DNA from: Bacteroidia bacterium
GTDB taxonomy: Bacteria > Bacteroidota > Bacteroidia > J057
Direction: 5' to 3'
Length of the DNA stretch: 64,000 nt
Assembly: GCA_030430205.1 (NCBI GenBank)
Contig: JAUIGE010000022.1
Location: forward strand, 1 to 64,000
The position numbers and the translations under genes were made by a program. Position 1 is the stretch's first letter. Every line of letters starts with the position of its first letter. Below, one piece after another: positions 27,555 through 35,935 of this stretch. Under the pieces are notes generated by a model that saw nothing but the letters and a program-made list of their open reading frames with translations, was not told the DNA's origin and made no database searches.

Positions 27555-28304
27555 CTATCTCACCTTTTTCATGTTCTGAATGGAAAAAAAGCTGTCTGGA
27601 ATCTCCTTGTCGAATTTCATTTCGCCATATTTCAGGACAGTTTTTTGTCCTTCTTCTTCGACAGGGATCATTTCCATTTTGGTGACGATCTTGCGACCGT
27701 CTCTCTCCTCAATTTCGGAGCCCTGCATCACATTGACCAGGTAGCCTTCTTCATCATAAAACTCAGACCGCAATTGCAGGTAATCATCCTTGCTGATAAA
27801 CATGATCACTTTGCCCCATACGACTGCCGCATCTTCTTTGGGAGTAAGAATGATCTTCCAGCAGCTTTTGCCTTCGATGACTTTTTCTTCTCCAAATGCA
27901 TGGGAATAATCCTCTACGATGGAAAACTCCCTGACGAGGTCGTCATTGGTCAAATCCGATCCCATCCAGGATTGAGACATCATAGAAGGCGGTAATTTGA
28001 TAGATCGTTCGATGCGGGGCATCCAACTCCAGACCTCGCGCCCGCGCTTGAGGTTGGTGGTACCTTTGTCCCGCTCAGGGCTTGTGACGAGAATCAGGGC
28101 GTATTCAGTACCCTTAGACCAGCTTTTCATGCTCATTTCTCTTGTCCAATTGGGGCGCACTATCGTCATGGTTATTTCCGCTTCGACGGATTTGACACCC
28201 CGAAAGCGCTTTTCGGATTCATGGATTACCTCTTTTGCTGTTTGCCCAAAAGCGGATGCAGCCATTAGAAACACCAGTAAACTGAATATGAATTTGTTTT
28301 TCAT
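27555..28304 (-). CDS. Outer-membrane lipoprotein-sorting-like protein (LolA-like)
   Basis: 249 residues with a signal peptide cut near SAFGQ. The mature domain matches the LolA-like family that accompanies TetR/FtsX-ABC operons: KSVEAEITMTIVRPNWTREMSM, YALILVTSPERDKGTTNLKRG, EVWSWMPRIERSIKLPPSMMSQSWMGSDLTNDD cited in part. The LolA-like fold is an open beta-barrel holding a hydrophobic ligand, so it probably ferries a lipid or lipoprotein across the periplasm between the ABC permeases and the outer-membrane protein of the same operon. Confidence 0.85.
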   Translation of the reverse strand: MKNKFIFSLLVFLMAASAFGQTAKEVIHESEKRFRGVKSVEAEITMTIVRPNWTREMSMKSWSKGTEYALILVTSPERDKGTTNLKRGREVWSWMPRIERSIKLPPSMMSQSWMGSDLTNDDLVREFSIVEDYSHAFGEEKVIEGKSCWKIILTPKEDAAVVWGKVIMFISKDDYLQLRSEFYDEEGYLVNVMQGSEIEERDGRKIVTKMEMIPVEEEGQKTVLKYGEMKFDKEIPDSFFSIQNMKKVR

Positions 28305-28329
28305 GGTAAAATGCTTGTGTGAATATTTG

Positions 28330-28926
28330 TTAGTTCAATTTTTTAGGGTTCAGATTATATCGTTCAAAAATGCCATGTTTGATCTTTTCAATGGGCATTG
28401 CATCTCCCAAAATGGTGGCTTGGGTGCCTACACCGTCGATCAGTGCTGCAAGCACATAGCTTTCCTCCTCCGCATTTTCGATGCCTACAGCTTCGAGTAA
28501 GGGTGCCAGGAAGGGAACAGTGCCTTTGTATTTGGCGAGTACTATCTCTTTTATTTCAGGAAATTGGTCGATCTGAAGCGAAAGGCTAAGCATCAACTTG
28601 TAATGCTCCTTCCGTTCTATGATTTCCTGGAAAGCCTGCTCTAATATGAAGCGAAGCTGATCTGAAGGCTCCGGCAGTTTCATCATTTCCCGCATGACCT
28701 CCTCCCCTTCAGCCATAGCCTGCCCCACTATTCCATCCAATAGGGCTTTTTTGCTGTCAAAATAATTGTACAACAGCCCCTTTGAAACGCCAGCTTCCTG
28801 GGTAAGCTGGGATATAGATGTGTTGTGGTAGCCCCTTTCGGCAAACAGCTTAAGTGCCGCATCCAGGATCTTATTCCTGCTTAATTCTCTTACTTCTTCG
28901 AGTTGCTCTGATGTTCTTGGAGCCAT
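28330..28926 (-). CDS. TetR family regulator of the envelope ABC operon
   Basis: 198 residues. The HTH lies in residues about 17-62: KILDAALKLFAERGYHNTS, then ISQLTQEAGVSKGLLYNYF as turn and recognition helix, with the conserved FDSKKALL. The variable C-terminal ligand domain is helical with MMKLPEPSDQLRFILEQAF. First gene of the leftward operon, 25 bases ahead of the LolA-like gene. The palindromic site at 28940 suggests autorepression; the inducer is unknown. Confidence 0.9.
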   Translation of the reverse strand: MAPRTSEQLEEVRELSRNKILDAALKLFAERGYHNTSISQLTQEAGVSKGLLYNYFDSKKALLDGIVGQAMAEGEEVMREMMKLPEPSDQLRFILEQAFQEIIERKEHYKLMLSLSLQIDQFPEIKEIVLAKYKGTVPFLAPLLEAVGIENAEEESYVLAALIDGVGTQATILGDAMPIEKIKHGIFERYNLNPKKLN

Positions 28927-28939
28927 AATAATTTTTTAA

Positions 28940-28962
28940 GACTGACCGGTCGGTCAATATTA
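28940..28962 (-). promoter_or_regulatory. TetR-type operator and -7-like element
   Basis: GACTGACCGGTCGGTCA (28940-28956) contains the perfect palindrome GACCGGTC within repeated GGTC half sites, a common TetR-family operator form. It overlaps TAATATTG (28962-28955, minus strand), one mismatch from TAnnTTTG, 29 bases ahead of the regulator start. Confidence 0.65.
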
Positions 28963-28971
28963 CGATTTAAT

Positions 28972-29003
28972 TTTGAGATGGTTAGCAGAAAATTGAATCT
29001 TTG
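28972..29003 (+). promoter_or_regulatory. Candidate promoter of the small kinase gene
   Basis: TTTG (28972), 20 bases, then AATCTTTG (28996-29003), one mismatch from TAnnTTTG. Transcription would start near 29010, giving a very short leader before the ATG at 29018. Confidence 0.4.
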
Positions 29004-29017
29004 TAAAAAAACTATAT

Positions 29018-29521
29018 ATGCTTATCGGTATAGGCGGCCTGAGCAGATCAGGTAAGAGTACATTGGCCAGCCAGATAAGACAGGCCTTTGAGGAACAGGG
29101 CAAAAGCTGCCAAATTCTGGCCCAGGATGACTTTGTGAAGGAGGAATCTCTGATTCCTAAGATCAGGGACAGGGTGGATTGGGAGCATCCCGATTCCATC
29201 GATTGGGAGACATTGATAGAGGCTGTAAAGCTTTCCCAGGAAAGCTTTGAGATCACCATCATGGAAGGCCTCATGGCCTTTGCACATCCCCTGCTGACAA
29301 GCATGTATGATCACAAAATCTATTTGCACATCAGCAAAAGCACCTTCCTCGCCCGCAAAGCGGCCGATGAGCGCTGGGGGCCTGAACCGGCCTGGTTCAT
29401 CGAGCACATCTGGGAAAGCTTCCATATATATGGAAAAATAGATGCAGGAGATGCCTCCTTTCAGGTTTTTAGTGGGGAAAAGGAAATTGATATTTCAGAC
29501 ATGCTAAGTCAGTGGATATAA
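29018..29521 (+). CDS. P-loop kinase of the uridine/nucleoside kinase type
   Basis: 167 residues. It starts directly with a P-loop: [18 protein letters not shown] near residues 2-19. LAQDDFVKEE gives an Asp pair after the second strand, and RVDWEHPDSIDWETL matches the substrate region of uridine kinase-like and nicotinamide riboside kinase-like enzymes. Substrate is not determined. It is transcribed divergently from the TetR operon and its 3' end overlaps the convergent phosphotransferase gene by 18 bases. Confidence 0.7.
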   Translation: MLIGIGGLSRSGKSTLASQIRQAFEEQGKSCQILAQDDFVKEESLIPKIRDRVDWEHPDSIDWETLIEAVKLSQESFEITIMEGLMAFAHPLLTSMYDHKIYLHISKSTFLARKAADERWGPEPAWFIEHIWESFHIYGKIDAGDASFQVFSGEKEIDISDMLSQWI

Positions 29522-30508
29522 GGATAAAAGCTGCAAATAGCCCTTTACTTCCCTCAGTAAATCAGCCTGCTCCTCCCCTTCTGCCTGCATGGCGGCAAGC
29601 GCCTTAACCTTCGCCCGGACGTTGGCGCGATAGCCTTTGTAATAGGCGAAAAGGGCTTCATGAAACAAGCCCGGGAGTTGCTGCATCTCGTCCCTGTATT
29701 TTTGGATAAAATACTGGCTCAGGTCCTCACGCCCATGGGCCTCCAGGTCCATGCAGAAAAAGGCAATCTCATTCAGCAGATCTATCTGCCGGAAAGCATC
29801 ATTGAATTCGATGCAATCGAATATGACGGGCTTCTCCAGCAGGAAAATATTTCCTGCGTGTAAGTCGCCATGCACATCGCGGATAAAACCGCTGGATAAA
29901 CGCTCTGCGAGCAATTTTGCATGACTAGCCAAAAAGTCATCAGACTTTCTCACCGCTTCATCTATGATGTCTGCGAAACGATTTCCCAGTTTTGCGCCCA
30001 CAAACTCCCGCACGGAGGCCAAGTCATTGAATTCGTTTTTGCTTTTTTCAACATCAAAAGCAGGCTTGTATACCTCTGCCTTCAGGTGAAAGGCCGCGAG
30101 TTGCCGGGCCAATTGCCCGATATGGGCATGCCTGACTTCGCCTTTTTGCAGCAGCAGATGCATCTGCCTTTGTGGGTCCAAACGCTTCATCCACAAGGCA
30201 TAGTCGACGATTTTGCCCGGGCCCTCCCCTACCCGCCACTTGCCGTTTTCGGCTTTGACCGGCAGGACGCCCAGGTACATATCCGCTGCCAGGCGGCGGT
30301 TCAGTTTGCACTCTATTTCGCAGGATGCCTTCCGCTTTTCCAATGAAGAAAAGTCCAAAAAATGCAATTCAAGCGGCTTTTTCAGTTTGAAAGCAAAATC
30401 ATCCGTCAGGATTACGCGGGAGATATGGGTTTCTATCAGGCTTCTTTCAGAAGCTTTTCCAGGAAAAATCCCTTTTTCGACCAATTCTTGTACTTCCTCT
30501 TTAGTCAT
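29504..30508 (-). CDS. Aminoglycoside-phosphotransferase-fold protein
   Basis: 334 residues. The catalytic loop is IRDVHGDLHAGNIFL near residue 211-225 and the metal site IFDCIEFND near 229, as in the COG2187 group of APH/choline-kinase-like proteins. The N-terminal lobe has FAFKLKKPLELHFLDFSS. In many bacteria this domain is fused to a P-loop kinase; here that kinase is a separate gene overlapping by 8 bases. It probably phosphorylates a small molecule; an antibiotic substrate is not implied. Confidence 0.78.
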   Translation of the reverse strand: MTKEEVQELVEKGIFPGKASERSLIETHISRVILTDDFAFKLKKPLELHFLDFSSLEKRKASCEIECKLNRRLAADMYLGVLPVKAENGKWRVGEGPGKIVDYALWMKRLDPQRQMHLLLQKGEVRHAHIGQLARQLAAFHLKAEVYKPAFDVEKSKNEFNDLASVREFVGAKLGNRFADIIDEAVRKSDDFLASHAKLLAERLSSGFIRDVHGDLHAGNIFLLEKPVIFDCIEFNDAFRQIDLLNEIAFFCMDLEAHGREDLSQYFIQKYRDEMQQLPGLFHEALFAYYKGYRANVRAKVKALAAMQAEGEEQADLLREVKGYLQLLSLYPLT

Positions 30509-31013
30509 CTTGTCGGTTTAAATAATCCCAGGCCATTTCCATCATCTCTGCCAGGTTTTCGTCGGTAGAGTTCAACGTTAAACAGGGCATTTCGATGGGT
30601 TCAAACAAAGCTTTTATGCTGAGATGCACGGCGTAATCGGCATCGCTGTCTTCGCGCTTCTTTTGGGTTCGCCTGCGGACGGTCTCCTCATCGGCCTGTA
30701 TGTAAAGAAAATGGATTTTGACGGCTATAGAGGCCGCTCTCTGGCGCATGATCCCGCGGATACTTTTCAGGTAAAAAGTACTGTCCAGAACGACCCTTTT
30801 GCCTTCAACAAGTGCTTTTTCCATTCGCCTGGCCATTTCTTCATAGATCTGCTCTTTTTCTTCAGATGTATAGGTCGGTTGGGGAAAAAGCGTTTTTCGG
30901 ATGCGGTCGCTGCTCAGGTAGACAGCGCCGAGTCGATCTGCCAGTCTGCTGGCAAAATAACTTTTGCCAGAACCCGGCAAACCGGCTACCATCACCACAA
31001 AGGGTTTTTTCAT
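30501..31013 (-). CDS. AAA-type P-loop kinase
   Basis: 170 residues. Walker A AGLPGSGKSYFASRLADR near residue 10, LSSDRIRKTLF as substrate segment, VVLDSTFYLKSIRG as Walker B region, and a lid-like RRRTQKKRED. This is the small zeta-toxin/chloramphenicol-kinase-like branch usually linked to COG2187 proteins; it precedes that gene with an 8-base overlap, so the two are translated together. Substrate unknown. Confidence 0.78.
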   Translation of the reverse strand: MKKPFVVMVAGLPGSGKSYFASRLADRLGAVYLSSDRIRKTLFPQPTYTSEEKEQIYEEMARRMEKALVEGKRVVLDSTFYLKSIRGIMRQRAASIAVKIHFLYIQADEETVRRRTQKKREDSDADYAVHLSIKALFEPIEMPCLTLNSTDENLAEMMEMAWDYLNRQDD

Positions 31014-31060
31014 TGAATTCGGTATTTTCTCCTAAATTTAGCACGAAATAGCACCTATTC

Positions 31061-31687
31061 ATGAAATATATCCTTCCTTTTTTCTTCTTGCTCATGCTTG
31101 GACAGGCTTGCCATTCGACAAAAAATATTTCGGACGAAAAGGCCATCAGCCCTTTTGAGGCAGTTTTTCACACGACCCAGGGCGACTTCACAGTCGCTTT
31201 TCAGCCCGATTGGGCCCCTATAGGTGTGGCGCATGTGCGCAAATTGATAGAAAGCGGTTTTTATAGCGATGTCGCTATTTTTCGGGTGGTGAATGACTAT
31301 GTCGTTCAGTTTGGCATCAGCGATGATTCCAGCCTCAATCAGCACTGGATAGATCGCCAGATCAAGGATGAGCCTGTCTTACAGGCTAATAGAAAATGGA
31401 CGATGTCCTTCGCCCGCGATGGGGCGGACACGCGTGATACGCAGCTTTTCATCAACCTGAAAGACAATACACCGCGCCTGGATACGATCAATTACCTGGG
31501 AAGTACGGGTTTTCCGGTGATAGGGGAAGTCACCAAAGGGACAGAGGTGATAGGCAAATTTTACAAAGCCTATGACAATGCTCCTGCCATGGAGCAGGAT
31601 TCAATCTATGCCATGGGCAATGCCTATTTGAAGCGGAAGTATCCTGAATTGGATTATATACTGCATGCCGAAATCCTGGAAAAATAG
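31061..31687 (+). CDS. Cyclophilin-type peptidyl-prolyl isomerase, lipoprotein
   Basis: 208 residues. The signal peptide ends in the lipobox LGQAC at residue 17. The domain has the cyclophilin landmarks in diverged form: FHTTQGDFTVAFQPDWAP, HVRKLIESGFYSDVAIFRVVNDYVVQFG, then MSFARDGADTRDTQLFINLKDN and FPVIGEVTKGTEVIGKFY. The usual catalytic arginine aligns with FRVV. It should assist folding of envelope proteins in the periplasm. It is divergent from the P-loop kinase gene. Confidence 0.88.
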   Translation: MKYILPFFFLLMLGQACHSTKNISDEKAISPFEAVFHTTQGDFTVAFQPDWAPIGVAHVRKLIESGFYSDVAIFRVVNDYVVQFGISDDSSLNQHWIDRQIKDEPVLQANRKWTMSFARDGADTRDTQLFINLKDNTPRLDTINYLGSTGFPVIGEVTKGTEVIGKFYKAYDNAPAMEQDSIYAMGNAYLKRKYPELDYILHAEILEK

Positions 31688-31713
31688 GGTAAAACCTACC
31701 CCTGTTCCCTTTC

Positions 31714-33120
31714 TTAAGGCTTATCTACCAGGATTTTCTTCACTACTGTACCGGCATCGCTTTCTATCTTCAACACATAAAATCCTGGCTGAAGGCCAGC
31801 CTTCAGTTCCCATGTCAGCCTGGAAGCCAGCAGGGCTTCCTTTCTTTCCATGACCCGACGACCCTGCAGGTCGTAGAGGCTCAAATGCAGATTTTGAAGC
31901 GTCTGCTCGCTTTTGAGCATGATCCGGTCTGTGACCGGATTGGGATATACCAGCAATCCGATATCGGAATCGCCTCCTATAGCTGTTCCCCGAATACCTG
32001 CCTCCAACACATACAGACCCGTCTGCATATCAGAAGCCAGGATCAGACCACTCGGCAGAAAAGGATATACCCCCCAATTGCCATGGTATTCGCCTATGTT
32101 AGGCTTGCGGTAGGTATCATAAAAAGCAGCTACGACAGGATTCTGGGGATCCGTCATATCCCAAATATAGACGCCATTGTAATAGTAGGACGAAAAGACA
32201 TAATCATCCCGGATGATGGGATTGTGTGCGATAGCGTTGGTATCCTGGATGGGAAAAGACATTTCAGGAAAGAGATAGCTATCAATGCTGATATTGGATA
32301 AATCGCTGACATCCATGTATTTAAGGGGCATGCCATGGGTTTCATCGGCCATGACGTATTTTTTGCCATCGGCACTGAGCCAGCCGCTGTGGTTGTAGCC
32401 CATAAAGGGATAGTTGGTGTAATTGGCGAGTATTTTGGGATCGTTGGGATCTTTAAAATCCACTACAAACATACCCCTTGCTTCAGAATTCAGAAATGCT
32501 GTGTCATTCCGTGCATAGAGGTCATGCACATTGCCCCAGGGGTAATCGCTGGAGGGATATTCTTTTACCATAAGGGGCGTAGCGGGATTTGCAATATCAA
32601 TAATCGCCAGGCCATTGACAAAGGGTTGGCCGTCAAAGCGTGGCACACAGGCATAAAGTTTATCTCCATCTACCCAAAGGTTGTGGGATTTGTTGAAAAA
32701 AAGCGCCCGGTCGTAGAGCACCGTCACGCTATCGGGCAGGGTAGACATATCCATGACGACAAGGCTTTCCTTGAATTCATCCGCAACAGCAAACAGGTAT
32801 TGCCCCTTGTTTTTGTAGTCCCGGTGAATCACATGGTCTTCCCTTCCCGCCACATAATCTACCAATTGGATATGGGATGGATCTGTTACATCAAAAAAAT
32901 GCGTCCCAATAGATGAGCCAATGATGGCATATTCCCGCTGTTTCACTTCATCATACCAACCCCATATTTCATTATATACATTCCTGACTACCACCGCTTT
33001 AGGAATCGTCGAATCCTGCCAATTGTAAATCATACGCATGTTGAGAGAATCCTGAGCCGAAGTGTTGAAGCCGGAAAGGAAACAGAAAACAAAAGGGAGG
33101 AACAGGATAATCTTTCTCAT
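31714..33120 (-). CDS. Choice-of-anchor B family surface protein with T9SS sorting domain
   Basis: 468 residues from the ATG at 33120 (signal peptide MRKIILFLPFVFCFLSGF, cut near TSAQ); an earlier start at 33204 would precede the signal. The body is a LVIVD-type beta-propeller: repeated segments such as HFFDVTDPSHIQLVDYV, LAIIDIANPATPLMVKEY, MFVVDFKDPNDPKIL and VYIWDMTDPQNPVVAAF. The end (VYPNPVTDR to KKILVDKP) is a T9SS sorting domain. Function unknown, probably surface binding. It is a paralog of the protein at the right window end. Confidence 0.88.
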   Translation of the reverse strand: MRKIILFLPFVFCFLSGFNTSAQDSLNMRMIYNWQDSTIPKAVVVRNVYNEIWGWYDEVKQREYAIIGSSIGTHFFDVTDPSHIQLVDYVAGREDHVIHRDYKNKGQYLFAVADEFKESLVVMDMSTLPDSVTVLYDRALFFNKSHNLWVDGDKLYACVPRFDGQPFVNGLAIIDIANPATPLMVKEYPSSDYPWGNVHDLYARNDTAFLNSEARGMFVVDFKDPNDPKILANYTNYPFMGYNHSGWLSADGKKYVMADETHGMPLKYMDVSDLSNISIDSYLFPEMSFPIQDTNAIAHNPIIRDDYVFSSYYYNGVYIWDMTDPQNPVVAAFYDTYRKPNIGEYHGNWGVYPFLPSGLILASDMQTGLYVLEAGIRGTAIGGDSDIGLLVYPNPVTDRIMLKSEQTLQNLHLSLYDLQGRRVMERKEALLASRLTWELKAGLQPGFYVLKIESDAGTVVKKILVDKP

Positions 33121-33185
33121 GGGGATTAACTTTTTTGGTAGACGAAAATGCTTTAGTTTAGTAAACTTTAATTTTACCGTATCAG

Positions 33186-33222
33186 TTTGCTTAAAGGAAG
33201 CCAATTACGGAAAATATTTTTG
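33186..33222 (+). promoter_or_regulatory. Candidate promoter of the ABC exporter
   Basis: TATTTTTG (33215-33222) is an exact -7 element 16 bases ahead of the ATG. The nearest TTTG lies at 33186, a 25-base spacer that is longer than usual. Confidence 0.5.
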
Positions 33223-33238
33223 TAAAATTAAGTTATTC

Positions 33239-35041
33239 ATGAAGGCACTTTTCGCCCTTAATCCTTACATCTGGCGTTATAAGAAATTGTTGATTCTGGG
33301 CACCCTCTTTATCATCCTTTCCAATATCTTCAGTGTTTACCCCGCCCAAATCGTACGGATGTCTATTGACATGGTGGCGGAATTGATCCGTACCTATCGG
33401 TTGATCAGTGATTTTGATGCCATCAGTGGCCTGGATTCCCTGTTGTTACCTGCGCTCCTGCTATTTGGAGGACTGGTAATTCTGATGGCTGTCATCAGAG
33501 GGGTATTTCTCTTTTTGACCCGGCAAACCCTCATCATCATGTCCCGCAAGGTCGAGTACGACCTCCACCGCGACCTCTACGATCATTTTCAGTCACTTAC
33601 CCTTTCCTTCTACCGCAAAAGCCGCACGGGCGACCTCATGGCCCGCATCACAGAAGACGTCGGGCGCGTCCGCATGTACCTCGGTCCCGGCATCATGTAC
33701 ACCCTCAATGCGATTTCCACGGCCATCGTGGTCATCATTACCATGATTGCCGTCAATCCCGAGTTGACGCTCTATGTGCTGCTTCCTTTGCCGATCCTGA
33801 GTTTTGTGATCTATTATGTGGAATCCCTTATTCAGCGAAAAAGTGACTTGATCCAGCGCCAATTATCCAAATTGACCACTTTTACTCAGGAGATATTTTC
33901 AGGAATCAGGGTAATAAAAGCCTATGTAAAAGAAGAAGAATCCAGCAAAGTCTTTGCCCACGAGGCTGATATCTACAAGAATCGCTCGGTGAATCTGGCC
34001 AAACTGGAAGCGCTCTTTATCCCGGCGGTGATATTTCTTGCGGGGCTGAGCACCCTGCTTGTGGTGTGGATTGGAGGGGAAAAAATAATTGCCGGCTCCC
34101 TGACCATCGGCAATATCGCCGAGTTTATCATTTACATCGGCCTGTTGACCTGGCCGATCATCGCTGTGGGTTGGGTCACCACCCTGATCCAGCGCGCCGC
34201 CGCCTCTCAGGTTCGGCTGAATGAGCTGCTCGCAGAGCGCCCTGAAATCCGCTTTCCGGAAAGCGGCCCGGTTCTGGAACAAGCCAGCCTGAGCTTTCAG
34301 GATGTTTCCTTCACCTATGCCGATACCGGCATAAACGCCATCAAAGATATCAGCTTCCGCCTCGAAGCGGGACAAAAACTGGGCATCTTAGGCCCGACGG
34401 GCTCCGGAAAATCAACGCTTTGCGCGCTGATACCCAGGCTTTTTGACACGGATTTTGGAAAAATTCACATCAGCGGAAACGAGCTCAGGCAATACAGCAT
34501 CCACGGCCTACGTGATGAGATAGGCTATGCGCCCCAGGATGTTTTCCTTTTTTCGGATAATGTCGCCAACAATATCGCATTTGGTAAACCTGACGCCAGT
34601 CAGGAAGAAATAGAAGCCGCCGCAAAAAATGCGGATATCTACAACAACATCCAGGACTTCAAAGAGAAGTTTAAGACGGTAGTAGGTGAAAGAGGGGTAA
34701 CCCTCTCCGGCGGTCAAAAACAACGAATTTCCGTTGCGCGGGCGTGGATTCGCAAACCCAAATTACTGATACTCGATGATGTCTTATCTGCGGTAGACAC
34801 CCGCACAGAAGAGACCATCCTCAACAATCTGCGCACTTACCGACAGAAAAATCCCCAATCTTCCGTTATCATGGTGGCACATCGCATCTCTTGTTTACAA
34901 GATGCTGACCATATTATCGTTTTGGAAGAGGGACGTCTGACTCAGCAAGGAACTCATGAGGAGTTGGTAAATCGTGAAGGATATTATCAGCGGATTTATC
35001 AGAAGCAGTTGCTGGAAGCGGGGGCAGAGAACCGGGACTAG
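33239..35041 (+). CDS. ABC exporter, fused membrane and ATPase domains (MsbA/BmrA-like)
   Basis: 600 residues from the ATG at 33239 (MKALFALNPYIWRYKK); upstream in-frame starts lie before the promoter motif. Six membrane helices in residues about 15-310, including the coupling segment MSRKVEYDLHRDLYDHFQSL typical of type I exporters. ATPase: Walker A GPTGSGKST near 384, signature LSGGQKQR, Walker B LLILDDVLSAVD, H-loop AHRIS. At the catalytic glutamate position there is Asp (LDDVLSAVD), as in the degenerate site of heterodimeric exporters. Substrate unknown; lipid or drug export is possible. Confidence 0.92.
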   Translation: MKALFALNPYIWRYKKLLILGTLFIILSNIFSVYPAQIVRMSIDMVAELIRTYRLISDFDAISGLDSLLLPALLLFGGLVILMAVIRGVFLFLTRQTLIIMSRKVEYDLHRDLYDHFQSLTLSFYRKSRTGDLMARITEDVGRVRMYLGPGIMYTLNAISTAIVVIITMIAVNPELTLYVLLPLPILSFVIYYVESLIQRKSDLIQRQLSKLTTFTQEIFSGIRVIKAYVKEEESSKVFAHEADIYKNRSVNLAKLEALFIPAVIFLAGLSTLLVVWIGGEKIIAGSLTIGNIAEFIIYIGLLTWPIIAVGWVTTLIQRAAASQVRLNELLAERPEIRFPESGPVLEQASLSFQDVSFTYADTGINAIKDISFRLEAGQKLGILGPTGSGKSTLCALIPRLFDTDFGKIHISGNELRQYSIHGLRDEIGYAPQDVFLFSDNVANNIAFGKPDASQEEIEAAAKNADIYNNIQDFKEKFKTVVGERGVTLSGGQKQRISVARAWIRKPKLLILDDVLSAVDTRTEETILNNLRTYRQKNPQSSVIMVAHRISCLQDADHIIVLEEGRLTQQGTHEELVNREGYYQRIYQKQLLEAGAENRD

Positions 35042-35131
35042 AGAGGAGAGAGGAGAGAGGAGAGAGGAGAGAGGAGAGATCAGAGATGAGAGATGAGAGA
35101 CGAAACCCGAAACTCAAAACCCGAAACTCAC
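35041..35131 (+). repeat. GAGAnnn heptamer array, 13 units
   Basis: Thirteen 7-base units run from the stop codon of the ABC exporter to 9 bases before the next ATG: GAGAGGA five times, then GAGATCA, GAGATGA twice, GAGACGA, and four A-rich variants such as AACCCGA and AACTCAA. The 7-base phase is kept throughout. Same class as the array at 55958. Confidence 0.88.
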
Positions 35132-35139
35132 CCTCCCCC

Positions 35140-35922
35140 ATGCGTGGATTTTTTTGTGTCATATTGCTGGCTTGTCTGTCGTGGAGAAGTTTTCCGAAGG
35201 TGGAAAATGACACCTTTCAGGAAGGAGAATATGCGCGCTATCGCATGCATTACGGCTTTGTGACGGGCGGTTATGCAGAAGTGAGCGTAAGTGAAAAAAG
35301 CCACCAGATTGATGGCCGAAAATGCTTTCATTTATCGGCAAAAGGCTGGACGACCTCTTCTTTTGATTTTTTTTACAAAATCAGGGATCATTATGAGAGC
35401 TATGTTGACCAGGCCTCTCTCCTCCCCCTGCGCTTCAAGCGCGACATCAAAGAAGGCGGCTTCAAAAGCTATACGGAAATCCGATTCGATCACGAGAAAG
35501 ACACCGCCTTTTATACCCATCGCAACAAGCAGATTACGCCTTATGTCGTCCCGGATAACATCCAGGATGTGGTTTCCTCCTTCTTTTTTGCCCGTGCGAC
35601 TAATGACCATCAGGCATTGCAAACAGGGGATCTGATCCCTCTTACTTGTTTTTTAGATCGGGAGACGTTCAGGCTTCAGGCAAAATTGTTAGAGCGGGAA
35701 GAAATTGAGGTGGAAGGCAAGCGCTATAAAGCGCTGCATTTCAAGCTGTTGGTGGAGGAAGCAGGCCTGCTTACGGATGGGGGAAAAGTGGACTTTTGGA
35801 TCTCCGATGACAAAAACAAGCTGCTGCTCCGCATGGAATCCGAGCTATGGGTCGGCTCCATCAAGGCAGATCTCGTCGAGGCCAGAGGCCTCAGGCATGC
35901 GCAGAGCGCCTTGCTGGAGTAA
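35140..35922 (+). CDS. DUF3108-like secreted protein
   Basis: 260 residues from the ATG at 35140 (MRGFFCVILLACLSW, signal peptide); an earlier ATG at 35086 lies inside the repeat array. The mature domain has the DUF3108 pattern: YARYRMHYGFVTGGYAEVSV, FHLSAKGWTTSSFDFFYKI, YVDQASLLPLRFKRDIKEGG, VVPDNIQDVVSSFFFARA, VDFWISDDKNKLLLRMES. These proteins are probably periplasmic beta-barrels of unknown role. It may be co-transcribed with the exporter across the repeat array. Confidence 0.78.
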   Translation: MRGFFCVILLACLSWRSFPKVENDTFQEGEYARYRMHYGFVTGGYAEVSVSEKSHQIDGRKCFHLSAKGWTTSSFDFFYKIRDHYESYVDQASLLPLRFKRDIKEGGFKSYTEIRFDHEKDTAFYTHRNKQITPYVVPDNIQDVVSSFFFARATNDHQALQTGDLIPLTCFLDRETFRLQAKLLEREEIEVEGKRYKALHFKLLVEEAGLLTDGGKVDFWISDDKNKLLLRMESELWVGSIKADLVEARGLRHAQSALLE

Positions 35923-35935
35923 GGCAATCCAGCAA

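Noticed and set aside
29504-30508. Antibiotic resistance by aminoglycoside phosphorylation
   Set aside because: The fold is shared, but the sequence belongs to the COG2187-like group linked to a P-loop kinase, and nothing points to an antibiotic substrate.
35041-35131. CRISPR array
   Set aside because: The repeats are 7 bases long, contiguous and without spacers; no cas genes are near.
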